DNA of 64,000 bases, from the NCBI GenBank assembly GCA_003508005.1, contig DNUE01000091.1:53815-117814 (forward strand), given 5' to 3'. Positions within the stretch are counted from its first letter, which is position 1. Each line of letters begins with the position of its first letter. A model generated the notes under the pieces. That model ran no database searches and was not told where the DNA came from. It saw only the letters and a list, made by a program, of their open reading frames with translations. The position numbers and the translations under genes are program-made. This document shows, piece by piece, positions 9,519-18,343 of this stretch. The stretch comes from Desulfobulbaceae bacterium. Lineage in GTDB: Bacteria > Desulfobacterota > Desulfobulbia > Desulfobulbales > Desulfobulbaceae.

Positions 9519-11300
9519 ATGACCTCGCCACAAAGCGCCGGACAGATAGATACTCCGGACAATACGGAACTGCAAGCGGCGAAAAAGGTTGTCCAGTCCT
9601 TCGTTTCGGCCTTCAGGGTCTCTACCCTGTACCCGGCGGAGCACGCATCCTCGCGCAAAAACGTGGCAAAGCTGCAGGAGGATATTGAAGCCTTTCTCCA
9701 AAATTATCCGACACTGCGCCTGGACACGTCCCGGAATACCTTCTTTTACAAGGGCACAGCCCTGTACCAAGGACCGGCCGAGGAAAACAATCCGGCCTAC
9801 CTGCTGACCCGCGACGGCCTCGAATACCTTGAATTCGTCAGGGGCCTGACCCTTGCCGAGACCTCCGCGCTGCTCAATCTGCTGAACCGGAACCGCAATC
9901 CCTTTGAAGAACCCGAGGGCGACATTGTCACTTCTCTGTGGCAGGAAACTTTTTCCCATATCAATTATCAGGATATGGATATCTTCACCCTGGAATCCTT
10001 TCAGTTCGACCTCGCCACCTTTAAAATGACCCCTGCAGCGGCAGCCGGAACAGCGCAGGCTCAACCATCCGGTTTTGCCCCCTCCCAGTCTGGCCAGGAG
10101 GCAAATACCGAGCCTGCCTCCTCCCCCGCGGACAGCCAGACCTCATCTTCCGCGCAGGAAGCGCCCACCGGGCTTATTCCGGCACTGGGAGTGGCGCTGG
10201 TCACCGTCACTCCTGAAGAGAGCGCGGCACTAGCCTCCCAGGTCCAGGAACAGGAGCGGAAGGATTTCACCAATGATATCCTTGATGTCCTGCTGATCAT
10301 CCTTGTCGTCCAGAAAAACAAGACCCATTTCGTCCACGCTCTGGAATTTCTTGAATTCCAATTCTTCGAAACCCTTGACAAGGGTGATTTTCATCTCACC
10401 TTCAAGCTCCTGAACAACATCCAACTGATACGAAACCAGTTCAAAGAGCAGAAAACATGGATCCCTTCCCTGCTCGACAATTTTATCCTCGCCCTCTCCA
10501 GCGAGGAAAAATTCGCCCAGGTGTCGTGGGTGAAAAACGAAAAAGCCCTGCGCCAGCATACCCCCTATCTTGCCCAGCTCTGGCAGGTTCTTCGTCTGCT
10601 CAAACCGGAGATCATCATGACCCTTGGGCCGCTGGCTGCCCGGATTCCAATGGACAACCTGCATGTGCGCAATGAGCTTCTGGGTGTCCTTGAAAGCAAG
10701 GCCAAGCAGAAGCCAGAGATTCTGGAATCCTTGCTGGCCAAATCCGACGAACAGGTGAACCTGCTGCTGGTTCCCCTCGTCGCCTGCCTGGTTCACGTGG
10801 ATGCGGCCCGGATCTACCTGCAGATGACCCGGCACGGTTCAGCAGAGATCCGGAAAATCGGACTCGACAGCTATATGCAGGTCGCGGCCAAGCCTGATTT
10901 TACCGGCCTGTTTCATCTGCTCGGCGACCCAGACCCCAGGGTCAGAGAACGGATTGTCAGTTATCTGTTGCAAGCTGGGCCGGAGACGGCCGGATCCCTG
11001 CTAATCCGTTTTCTTGCGCAGACGAAAAAAAATTACGTCGAGGACCATAAGCAAGTTCTTGAAATGTACCGGGCTCTTGCAGCCTGCCGCGCCAGTTCCG
11101 TGCTGCCGTTTCTGGAAACAACCCTGCTGGAGAGCAAACTGACCGGCATGTTCAACAACAACAGCACGATGCACATCAAAGGGGCTGCCCTCGCCCTGCG
11201 ATCCATCGGCTCGGATGAGGCAATGGCAATCCTGAAAAAAGGCGGGCAGAGCATGCGGCCTGATGTCCGCCTGGTCTGTCAACACGTCCTGAAGAGATAA
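9519..11300 (+). CDS. HEAT-repeat-like signalling partner protein
   Basis: A 593-residue soluble protein without signal peptide. Residues about 15-165 form a helical N-terminal domain (LYPAEHASSRKN, FFYKGTALYQG, DGLEYLEFVRGLT) that resembles the N-terminus of the next protein. A Ser/Ala/Glu-rich linker (about 175-235) follows, then a helical region whose C-terminal half has HEAT-like repeats (AEIRKIGLDSYMQVA, LLGDPDPRVRERIVSYLL, KGAALALRSIGSDEA). The stop at 11300 is one base from the next start, so the two are surely co-expressed. I infer a scaffold or effector role for the HD-GYP partner; its biochemical role is unknown. Confidence 0.7.
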   Translation: MTSPQSAGQIDTPDNTELQAAKKVVQSFVSAFRVSTLYPAEHASSRKNVAKLQEDIEAFLQNYPTLRLDTSRNTFFYKGTALYQGPAEENNPAYLLTRDGLEYLEFVRGLTLAETSALLNLLNRNRNPFEEPEGDIVTSLWQETFSHINYQDMDIFTLESFQFDLATFKMTPAAAAGTAQAQPSGFAPSQSGQEANTEPASSPADSQTSSSAQEAPTGLIPALGVALVTVTPEESAALASQVQEQERKDFTNDILDVLLIILVVQKNKTHFVHALEFLEFQFFETLDKGDFHLTFKLLNNIQLIRNQFKEQKTWIPSLLDNFILALSSEEKFAQVSWVKNEKALRQHTPYLAQLWQVLRLLKPEIIMTLGPLAARIPMDNLHVRNELLGVLESKAKQKPEILESLLAKSDEQVNLLLVPLVACLVHVDAARIYLQMTRHGSAEIRKIGLDSYMQVAAKPDFTGLFHLLGDPDPRVRERIVSYLLQAGPETAGSLLIRFLAQTKKNYVEDHKQVLEMYRALAACRASSVLPFLETTLLESKLTGMFNNNSTMHIKGAALALRSIGSDEAMAILKKGGQSMRPDVRLVCQHVLKR

Positions 11301-11301
11301 G

Positions 11302-12825
11302 ATGAGCACCTCCCCAACAACACCCTCCTCCCCGGATCTGCTGCAAACCGAAACCTCTCTGGAGCTTCGGTTCCTGCTGGCCCTGCACATGCTCATCAAT
11401 TCCGCCCGGATCCATCAGGACAATAACCGGGTGTTGCTCTCCTCCGTGGAACAGTTTGTCGCCATCATCGGCGAACTGTTCGAGGAAGAGGATGAGGTTT
11501 CCCTGCTTGCCTCGGCCGGCCGCTTTTATCTGCGGCAGGAAAAACTCCAGTACCGGGCGAACATGGCCGGCATCGTCGGCACCATGCTCGCTTTTTTTGA
11601 CCAGCGCAAACTCAACGGCCTGCGCTTCTTTCCGGCCCTCGAGGAGGCTTCCGCAGCAGACATCGCCTCCTTTGCCCGCATCCTCATCAAGGCGGAAACC
11701 GTGGAAGACCCCGAGCTCTGGCTGGAAACGGAGTTGAAGGCGCCGCAGTTCTCCTGGGTTGAATTTGTCCCAGCCTCGGACGAGAGCCTGCAGGAAGTAG
11801 CCGCAGACGCCAAACGTTCGGAACAGAAGGGCGGTGAGCAGAAAGATTCATCGTCCACGGCCAAGGAGCGGGGGAAAAAAGAAAAAGCGGTCCTGACTTA
11901 TGGCTATTCCGTCCTTTCCCTCCAGGAAATCGCCCAGAAAGGGTCCGCGAACCGAAAATCCGGCATAAAGAAGACGCTGCGCATGGTCCACAAGATGATC
12001 GACATGGTCACCGAGGACAGCGACGTGCTTCTGGGCTTGAGCACCATCAAGGACTATGACGATTACACCTACACTCATTCCGTAAACGTGGCCATCCTTT
12101 CCCTCTGCCTGGGGCAAAAGGTCGGCCTCTCCAAGAAATCGCTGGAGACGCTGACCCTGAGCGCCCTTTTTCACGACCTGGGCAAGATCGATGTGCCCAA
12201 GAATATACTGAACAAGCCGGGTAAGCTTACTGATGTGGAATTCAGGGAAATGAAAAATCATTCCCTGTACAGTGTCCGAAGGATCCTGCTGCTCAAAACC
12301 TCCCCACAGAAGATGGCGGAGATAATGCTCGGCCCCTTTGAACACCACCTGAAATATGACCTGTCCGGCTATCCCAGGACCCCGCGCAACAAACCTCTCA
12401 GCCTGTTCGGACGCATCATAGCCATTGCCGATGTCTTTGATGCCATCACCGCCCCCCGGGTCTACCGCCCCTTTGCCCTCAGCCCTGACCTCTCGCTGAG
12501 CATGATGCAGGAGAATGCCGGCAAGGATTTCGACCCCATTCTCCTCAAGGTGTTTATCAACATGATCGGCGTCTATCCGATCGGCACCGTGCTGACCTTC
12601 GAGAACGGCGAAATAGGCTTGGTGGCCAAATATTCAGGAGAAGAGGGCAAGGACAAGGATCTCTGGGTTCAACTGCTGATTCCGTCGTCGGAGGGAAAAT
12701 TGATGAAGGGCGACCTGGTCAATCTGGGCCCCATTGACCCCGCCACCAAAACATTCAACCGCCCGATTGCCGGAAGCGCGCATCCCTCAACATACCACAT
12801 CCAGCCGGCAGAATTTCTGCTCTGA
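11302..12825 (+). CDS. HD-GYP domain protein, probable cyclic-di-GMP phosphodiesterase
   Basis: A 507-residue protein. Residues about 1-160 are a helical N-terminal domain similar in layout to that of the upstream protein. A charged linker (about 170-200) leads to an HD-GYP domain: YTHSVNVAILSLCLG, FHDLGKIDVPKNILNKPG, the HH..SGYP signature in EHHLKYDLSGYPRTP, and IIAIADVFDAIT. HD-GYP domains hydrolyse cyclic di-GMP with a bound metal cluster; the His and Asp ligands expected for activity are visible. No receiver or membrane segment is present, so the N-terminal domain is the likely input. It is the second gene of a two-gene operon, one base after its partner. Confidence 0.85.
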   Translation: MSTSPTTPSSPDLLQTETSLELRFLLALHMLINSARIHQDNNRVLLSSVEQFVAIIGELFEEEDEVSLLASAGRFYLRQEKLQYRANMAGIVGTMLAFFDQRKLNGLRFFPALEEASAADIASFARILIKAETVEDPELWLETELKAPQFSWVEFVPASDESLQEVAADAKRSEQKGGEQKDSSSTAKERGKKEKAVLTYGYSVLSLQEIAQKGSANRKSGIKKTLRMVHKMIDMVTEDSDVLLGLSTIKDYDDYTYTHSVNVAILSLCLGQKVGLSKKSLETLTLSALFHDLGKIDVPKNILNKPGKLTDVEFREMKNHSLYSVRRILLLKTSPQKMAEIMLGPFEHHLKYDLSGYPRTPRNKPLSLFGRIIAIADVFDAITAPRVYRPFALSPDLSLSMMQENAGKDFDPILLKVFINMIGVYPIGTVLTFENGEIGLVAKYSGEEGKDKDLWVQLLIPSSEGKLMKGDLVNLGPIDPATKTFNRPIAGSAHPSTYHIQPAEFLL

Positions 12826-12924
12826 TCCCGCTGCGACTATACCCCCGACAAAAGCAAAGAATAGATATTGGGTCATCCTTGACGAGTTTCCCCGGCAAGG
12901 ACAAGTTGTTCTGCAAGGCGATGC

Positions 12925-13060
12925 CATTCAGGTTCCACCCCTGCGAATGAACAGGGAACCCCGAGCGAATCGGGGATAGGCCCGCAGCTGCTCCATGCCT
13001 GTCGCCAGTTCGCCGGCTCCATGCTGCCGGAATCTATGATGTATCGGACAACCTGATCCT
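12925..13060 (+). ncRNA. Cobalamin-riboswitch-like element, orphan
   Basis: The stretch has the main marks of a B12 riboswitch in order: a 5' arm TCAGGTT (12928-12934) that pairs perfectly with AACCTGA (13050-13056); an AGGGAA block; a stem CCCCG with loop AGCGAAU and CGGGG, as in the conserved P4 hairpin; then GGCCCGCAGCTG, matching the CCCGCarCUGu core; and a B12-box-like CGGACAACCTG near the 3' end. The B12 box has an extra base and the middle is not fully assignable. No plus-strand gene follows: the convergent M48 gene ends at 13072. It may be a relict, or an RNA acting antisense to the M48 3' end. Confidence 0.5.
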
Positions 13061-13071
13061 GCCTGCCATGG

Positions 13072-14880
13072 TCATGGTTCGCCCTTCCCACCGGCTTCCT
13101 GACCCATCTTCCGCAACTGCCCCCGGTAATATTCGGCGTTGTCAGGGTCTATTTCCAGGGCTCTTCGCTCCGCCGCCAGGGCCGCCTCAAAGGACCCGTT
13201 CTGCCAAAGGGCGACCGCGAGCGTGTCCAGGATATAACCCGACTTCTTGAGCCCGACTGCTTTCCTGGCCAGGGCCACAGCCCTGGCCGGGTCCCGCAGC
13301 GAAGGATCCTGGGCGGTGGCCAGCAGCCAGGCCAGGTTGTTATAGATATCAGGGTTTTCCGGTTTGAGCCGCAGGGCGGCTTCATATGCGGCAATGGCCC
13401 TGGCCTCCATCTTTTTTTCCTGCAGCAGGTCGCCAAGCAAAAGGAAAAGGAGCCCGTCCGCCGTGCCCTGCTGCACTTTATGCGCCAGCATTGCCTCAAT
13501 GTAACGGATTTCGGCGTTAACGGGTATTTCCCTGAAATCCGAGCGGCCAAGCCCTCCTGCAATCCCGGCAACCATCACAAAATAGACCAGCAGGCTGATC
13601 CACACCTTGCGGTCGTGGCGGCGGATAGCACCCTGGTCCCGCTCGCATGCGTGCAGAAAATCTATGCGTTCGCCGATACCGAAATGGTGCCAGCTCTTCT
13701 GCTCGCGGATATTGCCCCCCAGTACCGCAATCTTCTCGAATGAGCTGATCAGCGCCCTGCTGTCGCCGAGAACCGAAAAAACATGCAGGTCGGCCTGCCG
13801 CTCAAAATTGCGGATGAAATAGCCGAACAGATAGCGGAAATAAAGGATCATCAGCACAAGGACCGGCAGGGCGAGAAGGATGGCCAGCACTGTTTCCGGT
13901 GAAACCTCCAGCCACCCGATCAGCTGATAGAACCACTCGGAATCCAGGATGAAAAAAGGCAGCGGCTTGGCCACGGCGCCAGCAAAAAGGGAAAAGCCAA
14001 GAATGAGGAAGATATACAGCACCAGGTGCTTTTTCTTCACATGGCCGATCTCATGCGCCAGCACCGCCGAAAGCTCATCCCAGGTCAAGGCTTTCAGCAG
14101 AGCCGGAGTGACGAGAAGATAGCGAAGCCGGGGGATGATGCCCATGACCCCGGCGGTCAGCACTTGCCCTTCGAACAACGGCCAGAGGAGAATCTCCGCC
14201 GAAAATCCCTGGTTTTGGCAAAACTGCTCCATCCTGGTCCGCAACGGCCCGGCAGGGAGAGGCATACAGCGCCAGAGCAGGCGCACCAGCGGCGGGAAAA
14301 AAAACAGGAGGAAAAGGACAAATACCGCAAACAGAGCGACGTCCCCCCACGGTGAATCAAGCAACTGCTGCAGTCCCGGGATACTGAGCAGGGCCAGCAG
14401 GTCGAAAAGGAGGGTGATCAACAGCCAGGGGAGGACAATGGGGAGATTCGCCCGTATATTCGCGGCAATGAACGACAGGTGGGTATGGGAGCGCTGAAAG
14501 ACCTCCTGGTAGGGCTTCCTGGCATGGATCCACATCAGGGAAAGATACCCAAAGAAAAGCCCCAGCCCCCCGAGATTTTCCAGCACGGGCAGACGTCCGC
14601 CAAGGGCCAGAGGGTGCAGGTAATACTTCAGGTCCAAGCCATGCAGACTGGCGACGAACACGGCCACCGCCGTGACGGAAAGAAACCGTTCCCGGGCAAA
14701 ATATGTCCTTGACCCTCCCCCTTGGGCAAACACCTTCCGGCACAGATAAGAATAGGCCCCGTACACCAGAACAAGAAGCGACAGGGCGAACAGGGGCGGC
14801 AACGCAGGGTGATCGGGCGCGTTGTCAGTGGTGAGGGCGAAGATCACCACCAGAAAATAGAGGAGATTGGTGTAGGACAT
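13072..14880 (-). CDS. M48 family membrane metallopeptidase with C-terminal TPRs
   Basis: A 602-residue membrane zinc peptidase. Four to five hydrophobic segments fill the first 230 residues. The catalytic HEIGH motif is at residues 276-280 (LAHEIGHVKKKH), with two further membrane segments after it and an acidic region ERQADLHVFSVLGD giving the likely third zinc ligand. Residues about 490-600 hold tetratricopeptide repeats (AIAAYEAALRLKPENPDIYNNLAW, then ALAAERRALEIDPDNAEYY in part). M48 enzymes such as HtpX and Ste24 degrade or process membrane proteins. It stands alone; a set of inverted repeats lies just upstream of its start. Confidence 0.85.
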   Translation of the reverse strand: MSYTNLLYFLVVIFALTTDNAPDHPALPPLFALSLLVLVYGAYSYLCRKVFAQGGGSRTYFARERFLSVTAVAVFVASLHGLDLKYYLHPLALGGRLPVLENLGGLGLFFGYLSLMWIHARKPYQEVFQRSHTHLSFIAANIRANLPIVLPWLLITLLFDLLALLSIPGLQQLLDSPWGDVALFAVFVLFLLFFFPPLVRLLWRCMPLPAGPLRTRMEQFCQNQGFSAEILLWPLFEGQVLTAGVMGIIPRLRYLLVTPALLKALTWDELSAVLAHEIGHVKKKHLVLYIFLILGFSLFAGAVAKPLPFFILDSEWFYQLIGWLEVSPETVLAILLALPVLVLMILYFRYLFGYFIRNFERQADLHVFSVLGDSRALISSFEKIAVLGGNIREQKSWHHFGIGERIDFLHACERDQGAIRRHDRKVWISLLVYFVMVAGIAGGLGRSDFREIPVNAEIRYIEAMLAHKVQQGTADGLLFLLLGDLLQEKKMEARAIAAYEAALRLKPENPDIYNNLAWLLATAQDPSLRDPARAVALARKAVGLKKSGYILDTLAVALWQNGSFEAALAAERRALEIDPDNAEYYRGQLRKMGQEAGGKGEP

Positions 14881-15196
14881 ACATTGTCAGAACCGCAAAA
14901 AGTGCGATTCTGACGCCGGCATGCACTGCAACCTCTTGAAATCAGAGGGGCGGATGGTCAAAAATTTCACTTTTTGCAAGGTTATCGCGGTTTCGCTCTG
15001 TTCTGGGAAAAAACAAGGAGGCAATACCCCCTTCACTTTACATATCATACTCACAGTTCCGCCAACTGCCAACTCCGCTGAACAGAATGGACAAAAAACC
15101 TTTCCTGACGCCCCGGCGGATTTCCCTGCACAATCTCAGAAAATTATTGACTGTAGTATGTTTCCTGGTATTATAAAAAATTTATCTTAAGGAGAT
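14881..15196. other. Intergenic region between M48 gene and tRNA
   Basis: About 315 bases. On the M48 side there is a hairpin TCAGAA-cCGCA-AAAAG-TGCGa-TTCTGA (14887-14913), and a 10-base segment of it (14895-14904) is also perfectly complementary to 14968-14977. The tRNA promoter is at the right end. No gene seen. Confidence 0.45.
15150..15177 (+). promoter_or_regulatory. Candidate tRNA promoter
   Basis: TTGACT followed after 16 bases by TATTAT, a few tens of bases before the mature tRNA start at 15197. Confidence 0.5.
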
Positions 15197-15273
15197 GGGC
15201 CTATAGCTCAATTGGCTAGAGCCACCGGCTCATAACCGGTCGGTCCCTGGTTCGAGTCCAGGTAGGCCCACCA
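15197..15273 (+). tRNA. tRNA with CAU anticodon (Ile2 or elongator Met)
   Basis: A 77-base cloverleaf with encoded CCA. Acceptor arms GGGCCTA/TAGGCCC pair, the D arm is GCTC/GAGC, the anticodon arm ACCGG/CCGGT encloses loop CTCATAA (anticodon CAU), and the T arm is CCTGG-TTCGAGT-CCAGG. The acceptor is fully paired at position 1-72, which excludes initiator tRNA. The GGGCC acceptor start resembles the tRNA-Ile2 that is lysidine-modified at C34, but elongator Met cannot be excluded by eye. Confidence 0.95.
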
Positions 15274-15406
15274 CAAGAAAAATCCGGAACCGGTGGCCTG
15301 GCTTGGCCGAACCGCTTCCAGAACGAGTGCACAATACACTTGAATAAGACTTTCGGCTTTCGAAAACTTATTTTGTTCCGACCCGCCCCCAGTGGCGAGA
15401 AGTCAG

Positions 15407-15447
15407 AAAAAGAGGTACTTCCCTGCGGATGTACCTCTTTTTCTTTT
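15407..15447 (+). terminator. Intrinsic terminator after the tRNA
   Basis: A perfect 12-bp stem, AAAAAGAGGTAC (15407-15418) with GTACCTCTTTTT (15431-15442), a 12-base loop, and a trailing TTTTTCTTTT tract. It ends just before the NIF3 start. Confidence 0.85.
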
Positions 15448-15458
15448 ACGCAGTATTG

Positions 15459-16265
15459 ATGAGCCCGACTGTTCAGGATATTTTTAATATTATTGACTCC
15501 ATTGCTCCGGTGCATCTGGCGGAACCCTGGGATAACGTTGGCCTGATGGTCGGCAACTGGTCGGCCCAGGTTACGGCCATCCTTCTTGGCCTCGACCCCA
15601 CCACACCGTTGCTCGACGAAGCATTGACGCTGAACGCCAACCTTGTCATCACTCACCACCCGGTGATTTTTCACCCCCTGAAATCGATCCACCTTGATCA
15701 GCCAGACGGACAGTTCATTGAGCTGGCGCTCAAGAACAAGATGAGCATCATCAGCAGCCACACCAATTTCGATTCGGCCCCGGGCGGCACCAGCGATATC
15801 CTGGCCCAACTCCTCGGTCTGCAGAACATCCAGCCCCTGGTTCCCCATGAATGCGGAGAGCCTGGCTGCGGTATCGGGCGCGTGGGCGATTACGTCGATC
15901 CGCTCAGCCCGGAGGATTTTATCGAAAGGCTGCGGACGGCATGCGCCCCGCCCTGGCTGCTTGGCGCAGGAACCGTCCCCCGCCGGATAAGCAGGGTTGC
16001 CGTCTGCGGCGGCTCCTGCAGCGAACTTGCGGAGCAGGCGCTGCGGGCCGAAGCCCAGGTCCTGCTGACAGCCGAAGTCAAGCACCACATCGCCCGCCGG
16101 GCGGAAGAGACAGGGTTATGGCTCATCGATGCGGGACATTTTGCCACCGAATTGCCCGGGATGCATAATCTTGCCCGGCTGCTGGCAGCAGAGGCAGACA
16201 AGCGCTTCGGCGGGATTCCCGTTGCCGTGTGCGGGATCCAGGGCTCACCTCTTCACCTGATATGA
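15459..16265 (+). CDS. NIF3-family dinuclear metal protein
   Basis: A 268-residue NIF3/YbgI (DUF34) protein, a widely conserved hexameric family with a di-metal centre and no settled enzymatic role. Visible motifs: AEPWDNVGLMVG at the N-terminus, the metal-binding VITHHPVIFHP, SSHTNFDSAPGG, VCGGSCSELAE, LLTAEVKHHIA and the C-terminal DAGHFATE. I start it at the ATG at 15459 rather than an in-frame ATG at 15429, because the latter lies inside the terminator hairpin and adds an atypical leader. It heads a run with the zinc-ribbon and RNase HI genes, a neighbourhood common for this family. Confidence 0.9.
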   Translation: MSPTVQDIFNIIDSIAPVHLAEPWDNVGLMVGNWSAQVTAILLGLDPTTPLLDEALTLNANLVITHHPVIFHPLKSIHLDQPDGQFIELALKNKMSIISSHTNFDSAPGGTSDILAQLLGLQNIQPLVPHECGEPGCGIGRVGDYVDPLSPEDFIERLRTACAPPWLLGAGTVPRRISRVAVCGGSCSELAEQALRAEAQVLLTAEVKHHIARRAEETGLWLIDAGHFATELPGMHNLARLLAAEADKRFGGIPVAVCGIQGSPLHLI

Positions 16266-16364
16266 CAGTCAAGTTTGAAATAACCAGGAAATTGAACGTT
16301 AAGCAAACCGGGATGCAGAAAACGTCAGCAACATAACCAGACCGGCCTGACAAGGAGTGGACAA

Positions 16365-17093
16365 TTGAACCAGGAAATCAGCAAACTTATTGACCTGCAG
16401 GGGATCGATTCGGAACTCGACGGCTTTGACCAGGAAATCAAGGCCAAGGAACAGGAAATCGTTGCCCGCGAACAATCCATCGCCGACAAGGAGACAAAAA
16501 TCAGCCTCCTCAAGGTGCAGACCGAGGAACTCGCGCAGAGCCAGCGTGATCTCAAGGCCGAATTGGAAGACGCCCTGGCCCGCATCAAGGACCGGCAGAA
16601 CAAGATGATGCAGGTGCAGACCAGCCGCGAGCATCAGGCCCTGCTGAAGGAAATCGAGGAAAACAAAAAGCTGATCAAGGCCAACGAGGAAAGAACGCTC
16701 CAGATCATGGAACAGATCGAGGAGGCCGAAAAAAACGCGCTGGAACTTGCCAACCTTTGCAGCGGAGAGAAGACACTGCTGGTCGAGGAAGCAGAAAACG
16801 TCAAAAAGGCGGTCAGCAAAATCCTCGCCCGCAAGAAAAGCGTGCTGGACCAGCGAATGGTGCTCATTCCGGAACTGAATCCCGGCACGCTGAAACGGTA
16901 TGATATGCTCCGGCAGAAGCGCAACGGCTCCGCCGTGGTGCCCACCAAAAACGGCATCTGCCAGGGCTGCTTCATGACCATACCACCTCAGCAGGACAAC
17001 GAGATCCGCAGGGGCGAAAAACTGAACTTCTGTCCGACTTGCCAGCGCATCCTCTTCTTCCTGGCCGAAGACGCCGAACCTGCCGATGCGTGA
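16365..17093 (+). CDS. C4-type zinc-ribbon coiled-coil protein
   Basis: A 242-residue protein. Residues about 1-170 are a long, highly charged coiled coil (heptads rich in Glu, Lys and Gln); residues about 195-232 hold a four-cysteine zinc ribbon, CQGC...CPTC. This is the family often annotated as a zinc-ribbon or putative nucleic-acid-binding protein, commonly encoded beside NIF3. The start is TTG at 16365, chosen because AAGGAG sits 8 bases before it and the family begins here. Its stop overlaps the RNase HI start by 8 bases, which indicates translational coupling. Confidence 0.85.
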   Translation: MNQEISKLIDLQGIDSELDGFDQEIKAKEQEIVAREQSIADKETKISLLKVQTEELAQSQRDLKAELEDALARIKDRQNKMMQVQTSREHQALLKEIEENKKLIKANEERTLQIMEQIEEAEKNALELANLCSGEKTLLVEEAENVKKAVSKILARKKSVLDQRMVLIPELNPGTLKRYDMLRQKRNGSAVVPTKNGICQGCFMTIPPQQDNEIRRGEKLNFCPTCQRILFFLAEDAEPADA

Positions 17094-17754
17094 GCACCGC
17101 CAGGACCTGGAGATCCTGCAGCGCCTCGCAGAGCGATTGCCGGAACACCTGCTGCGCGAACTTTTTCCGGACCGGGAACCGATGGCAATCAGGGATGCGC
17201 TGTTGCGCATTGCCGACGGCTCTGCGCCGGCAGCCCCCAAAAAAAGTTCGGCGCCATCGCTCCCTTTCTCCAGGCCTGAAGGAACGTCGGTTGCCCCTGC
17301 TCCCCGGCCGGGCGAAGAATGTCTCCTGTACACGGATGGCGCCTCGCGCGGCAATCCAGGCGAAGCGGGAGCGGGAGTGGTCCTCCTGGACGGCGACCGC
17401 CGCCAGGTCGCCAGCCGCGCCATCTATCTGGGGCAGTGCACCAACAACGTCGCGGAATACCGGGCGCTGCTTGCCGGCCTGGAACTGGCCCTCCAGAACG
17501 GCTGCGAGCGGCTCGCTATTTTCCTTGATTCGGAACTGATCGTCCGGCAGATTTCCGGACAGTACAAGGTCAAGAACGCCCATCTGCAGCCGCTGTACAT
17601 CCAGGCCAAGGGTCTGCTGCAAAGGCTGCGCGGCTGGCGGATCAAGCACGTGCCCCGCGCCGAGAACTCCGAGGCTGATCAGCTGGCAAACAGGGGCATA
17701 GACGAAAAAAAAATGGGCGCAACGAACCCCGCGGGCCAGGCATGCACATCCTGA
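17086..17754 (+). CDS. RNase HI-family protein with N-terminal extension
   Basis: Ribonuclease HI cleaves RNA in RNA-DNA hybrids. The catalytic set is visible: D in YTDGASRGNPG, E in TNNVAEYRALL, D in FLDSELIVRQ and D in ENSEADQLAN. The RNase H domain occupies about residues 80-205. The first 80 residues are an extra, partly helical and Pro/Ser-rich segment (QDLEILQRLAERLP) not found in E. coli RnhA. It overlaps the zinc-ribbon gene by 8 bases and precedes the RNase P RNA gene. Confidence 0.9.
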   Translation: MREHRQDLEILQRLAERLPEHLLRELFPDREPMAIRDALLRIADGSAPAAPKKSSAPSLPFSRPEGTSVAPAPRPGEECLLYTDGASRGNPGEAGAGVVLLDGDRRQVASRAIYLGQCTNNVAEYRALLAGLELALQNGCERLAIFLDSELIVRQISGQYKVKNAHLQPLYIQAKGLLQRLRGWRIKHVPRAENSEADQLANRGIDEKKMGATNPAGQACTS

Positions 17755-17889
17755 AGAATATGGGCGCATACTGTACTCCGGTAAAAATGAATCGAGCGCA
17801 ACACAGCATTTGGGGAATTTTTGCCAAGCCATCACAGTTGGGGGGATCGCCACAGGAGTGATTCCGATGCCGGCAAGCCGGGTCACAGC

Positions 17890-17918
17890 TTGAAATCACA
17901 ACCGGGGATGGTTAGTTT
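17890..17918 (+). promoter_or_regulatory. Candidate rnpB promoter
   Basis: TTGAAA (17890-17895), 17 bases, TAGTTT (17913-17918), about 27 bases before the mature RNase P RNA end. Confidence 0.4.
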
Positions 17919-17944
17919 TCTTTTCCGAGGTTATCAAAACAAAA

Positions 17945-18320
17945 TTGGGGCGGACGCATGATCGCTCCGGCTTTCATGCCGGGGAGGAAAGTCCGAACAC
18001 CACAGGGCACGGTGGTTCGTAACGCGAACTCCGGGTAACCGGGGGAAAGTGCCACAGAAAACACACCGCCGATGGTCTGCCTCCGGGCAGATACAGGTAA
18101 GGTTGAAATGGCGAGGTAAGAGCTCACCGCTCCGGTGGCGACACGGGAGGCAGGGTAAACCCCACCGGGTGCAAGACCAAATAGGGAAACGCTTGAGGGC
18201 TGCCCGTCCGATGTTTCCGGGTAGGTTGCGCGAGGTGCCGGGCGACCGGCATCCTAGAGAAATGATCATGGTCTGCTTCGGCAGAAACAGAATTCGGCTT
18301 ACAGGCCGCCCCATTTTTTT
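17945..18320 (+). ncRNA. rnpB: RNase P RNA, bacterial class A
   Basis: The catalytic RNA of RNase P. Conserved blocks occur in the right order: GGGGCGGACGC at the 5' end, GAGGAAAGTCCGAAC with ACAGGGCACGGTGG, GGGTAAACCCC, AGGGAAACGCTTGAGGGC, and the 3' block ACAGAATTCGGCTTACAGGCCGCCCC. The ends GGGGCGG and CCGCCCC pair as P1 and a run of T (18314-18320) follows, which looks like the terminator. Length about 375 bases is typical. Confidence 0.95.
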
Positions 18321-18343
18321 GTGATCGAACTTCAGAGGTTCAG

